DNA of 64,000 bases from Cellulomonas fulva (GCF_018531375.1 NZ_JAHBOH010000001.1:1302001-1366000), one strand, 5' to 3'. Counted from the stretch's first letter, positions 45,310 to 54,913 are shown. The notes: generated by a model from the sequence alone, not told the origin. A program made the numbers and translations.

Positions 45310-48024
45310 CTATACGTTGAGAACGGAGGGGTTGCCCGTCCCGACGAGCTCGGCGAGCGGGACCGTGAAGCGGTGCGTGCCGTGCCCCACCTCCTGCCGG
45401 CGGGACCCCAGGTCGACGAGCGCCGTCGCCCCGACCGGGACCACCGCCTCCACCTCGACGAGGTCGCCCTCGAGCCGCCACGCGACCGACGCGTCGCCGT
45501 ACGGCGTGCGCCGCTCGCTACGCGCGTGCGTGAGCCCGCCGCCGGGCCGCGGCGCGACGCGCAGGCGGCGGCCGCCGGGCTCGTCGAGCGCGAGGCCCGC
45601 GACGACTCGGTGCACCCAGTCGACGACCGAGCCGAACGCGTAGTGGTTGAAGGACGTCATGTCGCCCGGGTTCACGCTGCCGTCGGGCAGCAGGCTGTCC
45701 CAGCGCTCCCACGTGGTCGTCGCACCCATGTCCACGGCGTAGAGCCAGGACGGGCACTCGCGGCCGAGCAGCACGCGGTAGGCGGTGTCGAGGTGGCCGG
45801 ACGACGAGAGCGCGTCGCACAGCACGGGCGTCCCGGCGAAGCCCGTCGCCACCGTGAAGCCGCCGGCGGCGACGAGGGCCGCGAGACGGTCCGCGACCCG
45901 GCGGCGCGCGGCCTCGTCGGGCACCAGGTCCCACGTCAGGGCGAGCGCGTACGCGGTCTGGCTGTCCGCGCCGGCCGGCGGCGGGTCGGTCAGGTAGCGG
46001 GCGGCGAACGCCGCGCGCACCTCGTCGGCCAGCAGCCCGTAGCGCCGCGCGTCGTCGGCCTCGCCGAGCACCTCGGCCGTGGCGGCCAGCAGCCGTGCCG
46101 ACCGCGCGAAGCACGCGGTCGCCACCAGGTAGCGGTCGGTGACCGCGAGCGTCGGGTCGTCGGGCGGAGCCGTCGGGTCGAGCCAGTCGCCGAGCTGGAA
46201 GCCCGTGTCCCAGACGCGGTCCGGGCCCGCGAGGGCGGTGACCTGGTCCACCCACGCGCGCGCCGACGGGTACTGCCGCGCGAGCACTGCGCGGTCGTCC
46301 GACGCCTGGAACAGCGCCCACGGCACCATGACCGCGGCGTCGCCCCACAGCGCGCCCGGCACCGTCGGGTCCCACTCCTCGCCCGGCACGTAGGGCACGT
46401 ACCAGGGGACCGTGCCGTACTGCGCCTGCTCGGCGCTGACCGAGCGGAGCCAGTCGGCGAGCATGCCCGTGCAGTCGTACAGCGTCGCGGCGGTGGGCGC
46501 GAAGACCGCGATGTCGCCGGTCCACCCCATCCGCTCGTCGCGCTGCGGGCAGTCGGTCGGCACGTCCAGGAAGTTCGAGCGCATGCTCCAGACCGCGTTC
46601 TCGTGCAGGCGGTCGAGGGCGGGGTCGGACGACGAGAACGCGCCGGTGCGCCGCATCACGGAGTGGTGCACGCGCGAGACGACGTCGCCCGGTGCGAGCG
46701 GGCCCGGCCAGCCGGACACCTCGGCGTACCGGTAGCCGTGCATGGTGAACCGCGGCTCCCACTCGGTCACCGCCTCGTCGCCGAGGACCAGCGAGTCCAC
46801 CGAGACCGCGGCGCGCAGCGGACGCACGCACAGCTCGCCGTCCTCGAGGACCTCGGCGTGCCGCAGCGTGACGGTGGTGCCGGCCGGACCGGCAACGCGC
46901 ACGCGGAGGCGTCCGGCGTGGTTCTGGCCGAAGTCCAGGAGCCACCGCCCCGGCTCGCGCTCCTCGACGTGCACCGGCGCGAGCTCGTCGGTGCAGCGCA
47001 CGGGCGGCGCGTCCGCGGTGGTCAGCACGTCGAGGTCGAGCGGCAGCGCCGTCACGGCCGGCCACGCGGCGTCGTCGAACCCCGGCGCGGACCAGCCCGG
47101 CTGCTCGAGCCGCGCGTCGTGGTGCTCGCCCTCGTAGAGCTGGGCGCTGAGCGTCGGTGCGGGGGTCCACCGCCACGCCTCGTCCGTGGCCACCGCGACG
47201 CTGCGGCCGTGGCCGGTCACCACCTCGAGCTGCGCGAGCAGGCCCAGGTCGGCACCGAAGACGTCCCAGTGGCCGCCCTGGAAGCCCAGGTGGCCGCGGT
47301 ACCAGCCGTCGGCGAGCCACGCGCCCAGGACGTTCTCGCCCTCGACGAGCAGGTCGGTCACGTCGTACGCGAGCACGCGCAGCCGGTGCCGGTAGCTGGT
47401 CCAGCCGGGTGCCAGGACGTCGGCGCCCACGCGCCGGCCGTTCAGCTCGAGCTCGGTGACGCCGTGCGCGGTCACGTACAGCAGCGCGCGACGCGTGCCG
47501 GTGGGCGCGACGAACGTGCGGCGCAGGAGCACCGGCCGGCGGTCGGCCGCGGTGGTCCCGTCCGTCGTCCGGTCCGCCCCGTCCGTCTCGGGAGGTCCGA
47601 CGAGGACGGCGGACCAGTCCGACGGCGCCAGCAGACCCAGCGCCGCGGTCACGGGGCGGCTCCACGGGCTCCACGCGTCGTCGGACCCGCGCACGCGGAC
47701 GCGGACCTCGAGCGCCTCGCGTGCGCCGAGCTCGCGCGCGGGCCAGTCGACCAGCACCGACCGCTCGCTCTCGACCGCCGCGTGCACCGGCTCGGTCCCG
47801 CCGTCGGCCCGGGTGATCGTCCCCTCGACCTCGTACGCGGCCTGGGCCCAACCCTCGGGGGCGGTCGGCACCACCCACGAGAGCCGGGGGCGCGTGCTCC
47901 CGAGCCCGACCGCGCCGGGCTCGGCGTGCTCGACCCGCAGGTCGACGGGCGCGGCGAGGGGTGCGGCGGCACGGGGGGCCGGCGACGGGTCGGCGGCGGA
48001 AGGGGCGAGGGGGCGCTGGGTCAC
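45310..48024 (-). CDS. Alpha-L-rhamnosidase (GH78)
   Basis: A 904-residue glycosidase. N-terminal beta-sandwich domains (LSWVVPTAPEGWAQAAYEV) precede the (alpha/alpha)6 barrel with FLDVPTDCPQRDERMGWTGDIAVFAPTA (about 505-532), the GH78 catalytic region, and SWLYAVDMGATTTWERWDSLL. It releases terminal rhamnose from plant rhamnosides and rhamnogalacturonan. No signal peptide is seen, so it works on imported oligosaccharides. GTG overlaps the stop of the upstream glycosidase gene (GTGA). Last gene of the operon beginning at 53547. Confidence 0.92.
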   Translation of the reverse strand: MTQRPLAPSAADPSPAPRAAAPLAAPVDLRVEHAEPGAVGLGSTRPRLSWVVPTAPEGWAQAAYEVEGTITRADGGTEPVHAAVESERSVLVDWPARELGAREALEVRVRVRGSDDAWSPWSRPVTAALGLLAPSDWSAVLVGPPETDGADRTTDGTTAADRRPVLLRRTFVAPTGTRRALLYVTAHGVTELELNGRRVGADVLAPGWTSYRHRLRVLAYDVTDLLVEGENVLGAWLADGWYRGHLGFQGGHWDVFGADLGLLAQLEVVTGHGRSVAVATDEAWRWTPAPTLSAQLYEGEHHDARLEQPGWSAPGFDDAAWPAVTALPLDLDVLTTADAPPVRCTDELAPVHVEEREPGRWLLDFGQNHAGRLRVRVAGPAGTTVTLRHAEVLEDGELCVRPLRAAVSVDSLVLGDEAVTEWEPRFTMHGYRYAEVSGWPGPLAPGDVVSRVHHSVMRRTGAFSSSDPALDRLHENAVWSMRSNFLDVPTDCPQRDERMGWTGDIAVFAPTAATLYDCTGMLADWLRSVSAEQAQYGTVPWYVPYVPGEEWDPTVPGALWGDAAVMVPWALFQASDDRAVLARQYPSARAWVDQVTALAGPDRVWDTGFQLGDWLDPTAPPDDPTLAVTDRYLVATACFARSARLLAATAEVLGEADDARRYGLLADEVRAAFAARYLTDPPPAGADSQTAYALALTWDLVPDEAARRRVADRLAALVAAGGFTVATGFAGTPVLCDALSSSGHLDTAYRVLLGRECPSWLYAVDMGATTTWERWDSLLPDGSVNPGDMTSFNHYAFGSVVDWVHRVVAGLALDEPGGRRLRVAPRPGGGLTHARSERRTPYGDASVAWRLEGDLVEVEAVVPVGATALVDLGSRRQEVGHGTHRFTVPLAELVGTGNPSVLNV

Positions 48025-50132
48025 GGTGCCGTGGTCTCGTTCGTCGGGGCGGGCAGGTCGGTGGGGTCGGGATCGAGCACGCTCGTCGTCGGGCCGGTCA
48101 CGCGACGTGCGCCGCAGCGCACGGTGACCCCGGCGGGGACCTCGAGGCGCACCCGCTGGCCCGTGGCGGTCCGGTCCGCGCGGACGCGCAGCGGGCCTGC
48201 GGCCAGCGGTACCTCGGCCTCGGCCCACGCGAGGGCGCCGAGCGCCGGCGCGACCTCGACCTCGCGCCAGCCGTCGGCCGCGGGCCGCAGGCCCAGCACG
48301 ATCTCGGGGAGCAGTGCGGCCGGCCCCGAGGACCAGCCGTGGCACAGGCTGCGCCCGTACGGCCGGCCGTACATCGCGGTGTCGGGGCCGTCGCCGGGGA
48401 AGTCCTCCCAGAACGTCGTCGCGCCGCGGTCGAGCATCGAGCCCCAGAGCGCGGACAGCGTGCCGAGCGCGAGGTCGCGCTCACCGCAGGCGAGCAGGGC
48501 GCGCAGCGCGAACGTCGTCATGAACGGCGTGCCGACGCGCCCGTGCCGGCGGAGCACGTCGCGGACCGCGGGCGGGACCGCACCGTCGTGCAGCCCGGCG
48601 AGCACCGCGAGCAGCGCGGGGTACGGGTCGTCGTGGGCACGGTCGTCGGGCCGGTCTCTGTCGGCCACCGGTGCGCCCGGGGCGCGCAGGTGCGCGGTCC
48701 ACGCCCCGTCGGACCACCCGCGCTCGCGGGCGACCGCGGTCGCGTGCCGCGCGGCGTCCGCCCAGCGTCCGGCGGCGGGGTGCCCGGCCGCGGCGAGCAG
48801 CTCGGTGCCCGAGCGGAGCGCCCACACCCACAGCAGCTGCAGCGCGGTCGGGTCGGTGCCGGACGTGACCTCCACGCCCCAGTCGAGGAAGACGCGGTGG
48901 AACTGCTCGGGCCGGTCGCGGGGCCGGAAGACGCCGTCGTCGCCCACCTCGCGTGCGAGGTCGGTGAGCAGGTCGTCGGCCTGGTCCGCCAGGCCGCCGA
49001 GGTCGGTGCCGGGTCCGTGCTGCCGCACGAGCTCGCGGGCGGTGACCACCCACCACAGCGAGTAGTCGGAGATGCCGTTCACCCAGCCGTCGCCGGGCCG
49101 GCCGAGCGCCACGAGGCTGTCCGCCGCGAGCCCGCGGTCGCCGAGCACGTACGCGTTGACGGTGGTGGTGACCGCCTGGTCGCCCACCCACGGCAGCCGG
49201 TCGCGCTTGAGACCGTCGACGACGAGCTCCTGCGCGCACAGCGCGAGCGTGCGCGCGGCGACGTCGGCGATCGCGGTCAGGCGCTCGTCGGAGCAGCGGA
49301 AGGACCCCGTCGGGCGCGGTGCCACGCGGGCCTCGACCTCGACGGTGCAGGACGGGTCCGACGAGCGCACGGCGAGCCAGCGCAGCGCGAGCTCGTGCCG
49401 GGTGGTCCACGCGCCGTCGTCGCGCAGCACGAGGTCGTGCCGGGTCTCGGCCGTGGCGTCGTCGGGGTCGAGGGCCTCGGCGCGCGTCTCGCCGGCGCGC
49501 AGGACGGGCCGGCCCGCCGAGCGGACGACGGGACGGCCGAGGACGGGCGCGGCCAGCACGTGCAGGCCGTCCCTCTCGCCGTCGACGTCGACGTCCACGC
49601 GCACGGGCACCTCGGTGCGGACCGCGGGCCGCACCTGGACGGGCGGCAGGGCGGCGGACGTGGTGCGGGGCGTGACCGCGTGCCGCCGGCCGCGCTCGTC
49701 GACGCTGCGCCACGCCGCCTGGGCCAAGGGGGAGCGCCCGGGCACGCCGATGGCGGCGGGCAGGCCGTCGGCGGTCTCGACGACGACCCGCAGCTCGCCG
49801 AGGCCCGCGGGGACCGCGACGTGCCAGGCGCCGTCCGCCTCGACCGCGTGCAGGTCCGCGCCATCGGCGCGGACGGTGACGGCGCCGGTCGCGAGGAGCA
49901 CCGCCGGGCCGGCGGGCGGCTCGTCGAGCCGGAGCTCGGCGCGGCCGGTGGGCCGCGCGAAGGCGTCGCTGTAGTCGACCGACCGCTGCGCCGCGCGCGC
50001 GGTCGTGACCAGGTGCTCGAGCACCGCGGCCTCGTGCTCGCCCCAGCCGTGCAGCCAGGTCCACGTCCCGGCCGCGGGCTCGACGACGGGCTCGACGACG
50101 GTGTCGTCGGGGTGCGGCGTCGTGCGGGTCAC
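48021..50132 (-). CDS. Second, shorter alpha-L-rhamnosidase-like glycosidase
   Basis: A 703-residue six-hairpin glycosidase related to GH78. ELVVDGLKRDRLPWVGDQAVTTTVNAYVLGD is the equivalent of the GH78 motif, with KRDRLPW in place of QRDERMGW, so the glutamate is missing. GATTFWEDFPGDGPDTAMYG and SLCHGWSSGPAALLPEIVLG follow. No signal peptide. Substrate may differ from its neighbour, such as a different rhamnosyl linkage; it sits between the sugar-binding protein gene and the GH78 gene on the same strand. Confidence 0.8.
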   Translation of the reverse strand: MTRTTPHPDDTVVEPVVEPAAGTWTWLHGWGEHEAAVLEHLVTTARAAQRSVDYSDAFARPTGRAELRLDEPPAGPAVLLATGAVTVRADGADLHAVEADGAWHVAVPAGLGELRVVVETADGLPAAIGVPGRSPLAQAAWRSVDERGRRHAVTPRTTSAALPPVQVRPAVRTEVPVRVDVDVDGERDGLHVLAAPVLGRPVVRSAGRPVLRAGETRAEALDPDDATAETRHDLVLRDDGAWTTRHELALRWLAVRSSDPSCTVEVEARVAPRPTGSFRCSDERLTAIADVAARTLALCAQELVVDGLKRDRLPWVGDQAVTTTVNAYVLGDRGLAADSLVALGRPGDGWVNGISDYSLWWVVTARELVRQHGPGTDLGGLADQADDLLTDLAREVGDDGVFRPRDRPEQFHRVFLDWGVEVTSGTDPTALQLLWVWALRSGTELLAAAGHPAAGRWADAARHATAVARERGWSDGAWTAHLRAPGAPVADRDRPDDRAHDDPYPALLAVLAGLHDGAVPPAVRDVLRRHGRVGTPFMTTFALRALLACGERDLALGTLSALWGSMLDRGATTFWEDFPGDGPDTAMYGRPYGRSLCHGWSSGPAALLPEIVLGLRPAADGWREVEVAPALGALAWAEAEVPLAAGPLRVRADRTATGQRVRLEVPAGVTVRCGARRVTGPTTSVLDPDPTDLPAPTNETTAP

Positions 50133-50193
50133 GTCGTCTCCGGGCTGTCTACGGGCGCTGTACCGGCGCTGTGCGGGCTGGCTGCGGGCGAGG

Positions 50194-50236
50194 GGTGGCT
50201 CCCCGCCCGTCCACGACGGGCGGGCGAGGAGCCACC
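50194..50236. terminator. Intercistronic hairpin after the sugar-binding protein gene
   Basis: GGTGGCTCC pairs with GGAGCCACC and CCGCCCGTC pairs with GACGGGCGG, forming a two-part stem with a 3-base loop. It lies within the operon, so it may be a partial terminator or an mRNA-stabilising structure that keeps the binding protein abundant relative to the glycosidases. Confidence 0.65.
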
Positions 50237-50248
50237 GGTGTGCTCAGG

Positions 50249-51547
50249 TCAGGCGGGACCTTGCTCCCAGGCCTGGTCCATCGCCTCGAGCACGTCGTCG
50301 GACGTCTGCGAGCCGTCGAAGATGCCCTGGACGCCGGTCAGCAGCGCGGTCTGGACGTCGGGGTTCGGCCACAGCTGGTCCATGAAGGGGTAGGTCTTGC
50401 CGCCGTTGAAGTAGTCGCCCAGGTCCTGCAGCGACTCGGCCAGCTCGAACTGGTCGTTCGGGATGCCCGGGAGGCCGGCGTTGACCTCGGCGAACGCGTT
50501 GGTGCCCTCGGCCGAGGCCAGGAAGTCCATGAACGCGAGCGCGTTGGCCTTGTTCGCGGCGTCGGCGTTCACGCCGTACGTCCCGGACGCGGCGGCGGCC
50601 ATGCGGGTGGCCTCGGTGTCGTCGGACGCGGGCATGGCGTGCAGGCTGAAGGTCGCGCCCTCGGGGGCGGCCTCGGTCAGCGCCTGGATGGCCCAGTTGC
50701 CGTTGACGATGCCGAGCGCGTCGCCGGTCGCCGCCATCGAGACGGTCGTGTTGTAGTCCGTGCCGCCGACGCCCTCGTTGAAGCAGCCGGCCTGCGTCAT
50801 CTCGTCGTACTTGGCGAGCACGTCCGTCCACGCCGAGCCGGCAAAGTGCGGGGCCGTGTATTCGGTCGCTCCGCTGTCCATCTCGGGGTCCGCGGTGTAG
50901 ACCATCTCGGGAGCCAGCGAGTAGGGGATCAGCTGGCCGACCCACGAGTCCTGCACGCCGAGCGCAAACGCGACCTTGCCCGCGTCCTTGGCCGTCTGGC
51001 ACAGGTCCAGCACCTCGGACCACGTGGTGGGCGGCGTGGCGCCCACGTCGGCGAGCGCCTGGTCGTTGAAGACCGCACCGAGGCCGCTGACCGTCACGGC
51101 GAGGCCGTAGAGACCGTCCTCGTTCTCGAGCACGGGCTTGAGCCCGTCGGGCACGTCGGCGGCCCAGTCGCGGCCGGAGAGGTCCTCGAGGAAGCCCGCG
51201 GGGGCGAGCACGGAGATCGCCGCCGAGTTGCCGGCGCCCGGCCAGATCTGCACGACGTCCGCGGCGGTGCCGCCCGTGAGCTGCGTGCGCAGCGTCGGCT
51301 GGTACTGGTCGGTGTCCGCCCACGTCGTCGTGACCTTGATGTCCGGGTACTGCTTCTCGAACGCCGCGATCGACGCCTCGAGCGCGGCCTTGTCCGAGTT
51401 GAGGGCGGAGATCGTGAGCTCACCCGATCCCGCGGTCTCGGTGGGCTCGCTCGCGTCGCCGTCACCGCCGCCGCTGCTGCAGGCGGTGAGCGCGAGGCCG
51501 AGCACCGCGGTCGTGACGAGGACGGTCGTCGTCTTCCTGGTGTGCAT
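50249..51547 (-). CDS. Sugar ABC transporter substrate-binding lipoprotein
   Basis: A 432-residue extracellular solute-binding protein family 1 member. The lipobox is LALTACSSG with lipid-linked Cys23, followed by a Gly/Ser/Asp-rich linker and LTISALNSDKAALEASIAAFEKQYPDIKVTTTWADTDQYQPTLRTQLTGGTAADVVQIW. It delivers sugars to the two permeases encoded just upstream; the rhamnosidases downstream suggest rhamnosides or rhamno-oligosaccharides. ATPase is not present in the cluster, so a shared MsiK-type ATPase is likely, as in many actinobacteria. Confidence 0.92.
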   Translation of the reverse strand: MHTRKTTTVLVTTAVLGLALTACSSGGGDGDASEPTETAGSGELTISALNSDKAALEASIAAFEKQYPDIKVTTTWADTDQYQPTLRTQLTGGTAADVVQIWPGAGNSAAISVLAPAGFLEDLSGRDWAADVPDGLKPVLENEDGLYGLAVTVSGLGAVFNDQALADVGATPPTTWSEVLDLCQTAKDAGKVAFALGVQDSWVGQLIPYSLAPEMVYTADPEMDSGATEYTAPHFAGSAWTDVLAKYDEMTQAGCFNEGVGGTDYNTTVSMAATGDALGIVNGNWAIQALTEAAPEGATFSLHAMPASDDTEATRMAAAASGTYGVNADAANKANALAFMDFLASAEGTNAFAEVNAGLPGIPNDQFELAESLQDLGDYFNGGKTYPFMDQLWPNPDVQTALLTGVQGIFDGSQTSDDVLEAMDQAWEQGPA

Positions 51548-51733
51548 GGTTCCTCCTGGTAGTCGTCGGACGGGCCGCAGCGTCGCGGCGGGTGCGGGGT
51601 GGGCGGGTGCGGGGTGGGCGGGTGCAGGGTGGGCGGAGCTGGTGGTGCGGGTGGGGGGCGTGCGTCCTCGTCGTGCACGAGGAGGTACATGAGGAGGTGG
51701 CGGTGCCGGCGGAGCGGCCGGGTGCGCGTGCGG
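51548..51733. repeat. Spacer with three 15-base tandem repeats
   Basis: Between the binding-protein start and the second permease gene. Units CGGGTGCGGGGTGGG at 51589-51603 and 51604-51618 are identical; a third at 51619-51633 differs at one base. They lie in the transcribed leader of the binding-protein gene. No gene is supported here. Confidence 0.75.
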
Positions 51734-52558
51734 TCAGGCCTTGAGGCCGCCGCTGAAGCCCTTGATGATCGAGCGCTGCATCGCGAAGTAGACGACGAGC
51801 ACCGGGATGATCCCGATGAGCAGCCCGGCGAAGACCACGTTGTAGTTCGACGAGTACTGCGCCACGAAGGTGGAGATCGCGAGCGGCATGGTGGCCGTGG
51901 TGGACCCGGACAGGTAGAGCAGCGGCGTGAGGAAGTCGTTCCAGACGAACACGGCGTTGAGGATGATGACGGTGCCCGTGATGGGCCGCAGCAGCGGGAA
52001 CACGACGCGGGTGAACGCCCGGAGCGGCGAGCAGCCGTCGAGCATCGCCGCCTCCTCGTAGTCCAGCGGCAGCGCGCGCAGGAAGCCGGTGTAGAGGAAC
52101 GTCGCGAACGGCACCTGCAGGCCCGAGTAGAACAGGATCAGCGACCACACCGACCCGATCAGCCCGAGGTCGCGGATGGTCGAGTACAGCGGGAGCAGCG
52201 CGAGCTGGAACGGCAGCAGCAGGCCGACCATGAACAGCGCGAACATGAGCCGCGACCAGCGCTTGGTCACGCGGGCCAGCACGTAGGCCGCGAGCGCGGA
52301 CACCGCGACGATGATCACGACGCTGACGACCGTGACGAACGTGCTGGTGAGCAGCGCCTTGCCGAGGTCCGCGTCGTTCCACGCGGTGGAGAAGTTGGCC
52401 CACGTGGGGTCCGACGTCGGCGTGAGCAGGGACTGCTGCGACGAGCGGTCCCGGAACGCGAGGTTGACCAGGATGTAGAGCGGGAACGCGATCACGAGCG
52501 CGACCACGACCATCCCGACCTCGGTCGCGAACGTGCGACCCGTGTAGCGGCGGTTCAC
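51734..52558 (-). CDS. Sugar ABC transporter permease 2 (MalG/CUT1-type)
   Basis: A 274-residue membrane protein with six helices and the coupling motif DYEEAAMLDGCSPLRAFTRVVFPLL (EAA loop, about 183-207). It forms the pore with permease 1. GTG overlaps the stop of permease 1 by four bases. C-terminal RSIIKGFSGGLKA is typical of the family. Confidence 0.92.
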   Translation of the reverse strand: MNRRYTGRTFATEVGMVVVALVIAFPLYILVNLAFRDRSSQQSLLTPTSDPTWANFSTAWNDADLGKALLTSTFVTVVSVVIIVAVSALAAYVLARVTKRWSRLMFALFMVGLLLPFQLALLPLYSTIRDLGLIGSVWSLILFYSGLQVPFATFLYTGFLRALPLDYEEAAMLDGCSPLRAFTRVVFPLLRPITGTVIILNAVFVWNDFLTPLLYLSGSTTATMPLAISTFVAQYSSNYNVVFAGLLIGIIPVLVVYFAMQRSIIKGFSGGLKA

Positions 52559-53547
52559 GACGCCTTCCTCTCCGCGCGGCGCAGCAGGTTGTACTGCGCG
52601 GCGGCGAACACCGCGACGAGCAGCGTGAGGACCACCGCGAGCGCGATCGCGAACGCGAACTGGCCCGAGTTGAACGCGTAGCGGTAGATCAGGGTGGACA
52701 GCGTCTGGGTCGAGTTCGCCGGCCCGCCGCCCGTCGTCGCGTAGACCTGGTCGAAGAGCTTGATCCCGCCGATGATCGACAGCATCAGGTTGATCGTGGT
52801 GGCGGGGGCGAGCAGGGGGAGCTCGATCGAGGTGAAGCGGCGGAACCGGCTCGCGCCGTCGAGCTCCGCGGCCTCGTAGATCTCCTGCGGGATGCTCTGC
52901 AGGCCCGCCAGGAAGATCACCATCGAGTACCCGGCGAACTGCCAGACGACGATCATCACGATCGACCACATCGCGTACCGCGAGTCGCCGAGCCACTCCC
53001 GCTGCAGCCCGTCGAGGCCCACCGCGTCGAGGAACGAGTTGACCGCGCCCGTCGGTGCCAGCAGGTTGCGCCACAGGTAGGCGACGACGACGGGCGTGAG
53101 GACCGCCGGCGCGAACAGCAGCACCCGCAGGACGTTGCGCGACTTGATGTGCGAGTTGACGCCGAGGGCGAGCAGCAGCCCGATCGCGTTCTGGATGATC
53201 GTCACCGCGACGGCGATGATCACGGTGCGCACCAGCGCGTCGCGGGCGATCTCGGTGTTCCAGAGCTTGACGAAGTTGTCGAAGCCGATCCAGTCGTAGG
53301 TCTCGCTGATGCCGTTCCAGTCCGTGAAGGCCAGGACGCCGCCGCGCACGCTCGGCACCAGCACGACGAACGCGTACAGGGCGAGGCCGGGGAGCAGGAA
53401 CCACCACGGCGCGCGCGACCGGCGGCCGAGCAGGTCGGGCCGACGCCGCGCAGGCCGCGAGGCGGGGCGGCCGGCCCCGTCCTCGGGTGCGCCGCCCGCC
53501 CGGCCCGACCGCGTCGGGTCGTCCTCGGTGTGCGTGGGGAGGGTCAT
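52555..53547 (-). CDS. Sugar ABC transporter permease 1 (MalF/CUT1-type)
   Basis: A 330-residue permease. A disordered Arg/Pro/Gly-rich cytoplasmic N-terminus (about 1-45) precedes six helices; the EAA loop is IPQEIYEAAELDGASRFRRFTSIELPLLAP (about 218-247). It is the first gene of the rhamnoside import operon and reads away from the LacI regulator. The operator at 53647 lies 100 bases upstream. Confidence 0.92.
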   Translation of the reverse strand: MTLPTHTEDDPTRSGRAGGAPEDGAGRPASRPARRRPDLLGRRSRAPWWFLLPGLALYAFVVLVPSVRGGVLAFTDWNGISETYDWIGFDNFVKLWNTEIARDALVRTVIIAVAVTIIQNAIGLLLALGVNSHIKSRNVLRVLLFAPAVLTPVVVAYLWRNLLAPTGAVNSFLDAVGLDGLQREWLGDSRYAMWSIVMIVVWQFAGYSMVIFLAGLQSIPQEIYEAAELDGASRFRRFTSIELPLLAPATTINLMLSIIGGIKLFDQVYATTGGGPANSTQTLSTLIYRYAFNSGQFAFAIALAVVLTLLVAVFAAAQYNLLRRAERKAS

Positions 53548-53646
53548 CGTCAGGTCTTCCGTCGACAGTGATCAGGCGTCCTGCGGTGCTCGACGGGCGG
53601 CGGCGTCCGGCGGGGGTGGCCGGCGCGCTCTGCTCTCCGTCGAGCG

Positions 53647-53661
53647 ATTGAAGCGTTTCAT
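53647..53661. promoter_or_regulatory. LacI-type operator between importer operon and regulator
   Basis: ATTGAAGCGTTTCAT, whose complement is ATGAAACGCTTCAAT. The core TGAAACGCTTCA matches the TGAAACGATTCA core at 57493 and 61971 at 11 of 12 bases. Position between divergent importer and LacI genes suggests control of both. Confidence 0.75.
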
Positions 53662-53762
53662 AGCGCCGCCGGGGGTGTCAACAGGGGGACCTTCGACCGT
53701 GGCCGATCCGTGACCTGAGGCGGTACGTCGCGGCCGCCGCACGCGGTCTAGGCTCCTGCTGC

Positions 53763-53810
53763 CGGGGATCGACGGGGCTCGACGGGGATCGACGGGGATC
53801 TGCCGGGGAG
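53763..53810 (+). repeat. 10-base tandem repeats upstream of the LacI gene
   Basis: About four copies of a GGGGATCGAC-type unit, one with a ctc variant, just before the ribosome-binding site. Period ten corresponds to a helical turn. The function is unknown. Confidence 0.65.
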
Positions 53811-53821
53811 GGGAAGGGCGG

Positions 53822-54844
53822 ATGGAGCGCGCGCCGAGCGTCGTGGACGTCGCCCGCGTCGCGGGCGTGTCGGTCGGCACCGTCTCCAACGTGCTGAACC
53901 GCCCCCAGGTCGTCGCCGCCGCGACGCGGGCTCGGGTCGAGAAGGCCATCGCCGAGCTCGGGTTCGTGCGGAACGCCGCGGCCCGCTCGCTCGCGGCCGG
54001 CTCGAGCCGCACGATCGCCTTCGTCGCGGCCGACCTCACGAACACCTTCTTCCTGGACCTCGCGCGCGGCGCGGAAGAGATCCTCGAGAAGGCCGAGCTC
54101 AACCTGGTCCTGGCCAACTGCGACTCGCGCGAGGACAAGCAGCGCGCGTACCTGGACCTGTTCGAGGAGGAGCGCGTCGCCGGGCTGCTGGTCGCACCGC
54201 GGCAGGACCTCGCGGGGCAGGTCCTGGGGCCCCGGGCGCGCGGGATGCGCGTGGTGCTGCTCAACGCGGAGCCGCCCGAGCCCGGGGTGTGCAGCGTGCA
54301 GACGGACAACCGCGCGGGCGGCTACCTCGCGGCCCGGCACCTGATCGAGCTCGGCCGCACACGGCTGCTGTTCGCCGGCGCGCGGCGGTTCCCCGCGGTC
54401 GTCGACCGGCTCGAGGGCGCGCGCCTCGCCGTCGCCGAGGCGGAGGGGGTGACGCTGGAGTACCTGGCGACGGTCGGGGTCACGACCGAGGACGGCCGCG
54501 CGGTCGCCGAGTCGGTGCTCGCGCGGGATCCCGCGGCGCGTCCCGACGGGCTGCTCGCCGGCGCCGACCTGCTCGCGCTCGGCGTGGTCCAGGCGGCCGC
54601 GGCGGACGGTTCGGTCGCGATCCCGGGCGACCTCGCGGTGGTCGGCTACGACAACAACCGCGAGTCGTGGGGCTCGATGACGCCCCTGACGACGCTCGAC
54701 CAGGCCGGCGTCGAGATGGGGCGCGAGGCGGCGCGGCTGCTGCTCGAGGAGCTGCGCGAACCGGCAGGTCACGAGCACGCGACCGTCGTCATGGAGCCGG
54801 TGCTGGTGCCGCGCGCGAGCACCCTCGGCCACCCCGGGGGCTGA
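53822..54844 (+). CDS. LacI-family regulator 1 of the rhamnoside locus
   Basis: A 340-residue LacI repressor. The helix-turn-helix VVDVARVAGVSVGTVSNVLNRPQVV (6-30) is followed by the hinge helix RNAAARSLAAGSSRT and a periplasmic-binding-protein-like effector domain. The recognition helix VSVGTVSNVLNR is identical to that of the second LacI protein at 60854. It probably binds the operator at 53647 and releases it on a rhamnose-derived inducer. ATG follows GGGAGGGGAAGG. Confidence 0.9.
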   Translation: MERAPSVVDVARVAGVSVGTVSNVLNRPQVVAAATRARVEKAIAELGFVRNAAARSLAAGSSRTIAFVAADLTNTFFLDLARGAEEILEKAELNLVLANCDSREDKQRAYLDLFEEERVAGLLVAPRQDLAGQVLGPRARGMRVVLLNAEPPEPGVCSVQTDNRAGGYLAARHLIELGRTRLLFAGARRFPAVVDRLEGARLAVAEAEGVTLEYLATVGVTTEDGRAVAESVLARDPAARPDGLLAGADLLALGVVQAAAADGSVAIPGDLAVVGYDNNRESWGSMTPLTTLDQAGVEMGREAARLLLEELREPAGHEHATVVMEPVLVPRASTLGHPGG

Positions 54845-54913
54845 CGGGCCGCCCCGGAGATCTCGCCGGATCTGTTGACGATCGTCCGGTTCGGGTGTTT
54901 GCATGGCGCTGTC

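Noticed and set aside
45244-49065. Long plus-strand open frame (1273 codons) opposite the rhamnosidases
   Set aside because: Arg/Pro/Ala-rich shadow of the minus-strand GH78 genes; no motif and no ribosome site.
51589-51633. CRISPR array from short regular repeats
   Set aside because: Repeats are adjacent 15-base units with no spacers and no cas genes. The same applies to the repeats at 20745, 32497 and 53763.
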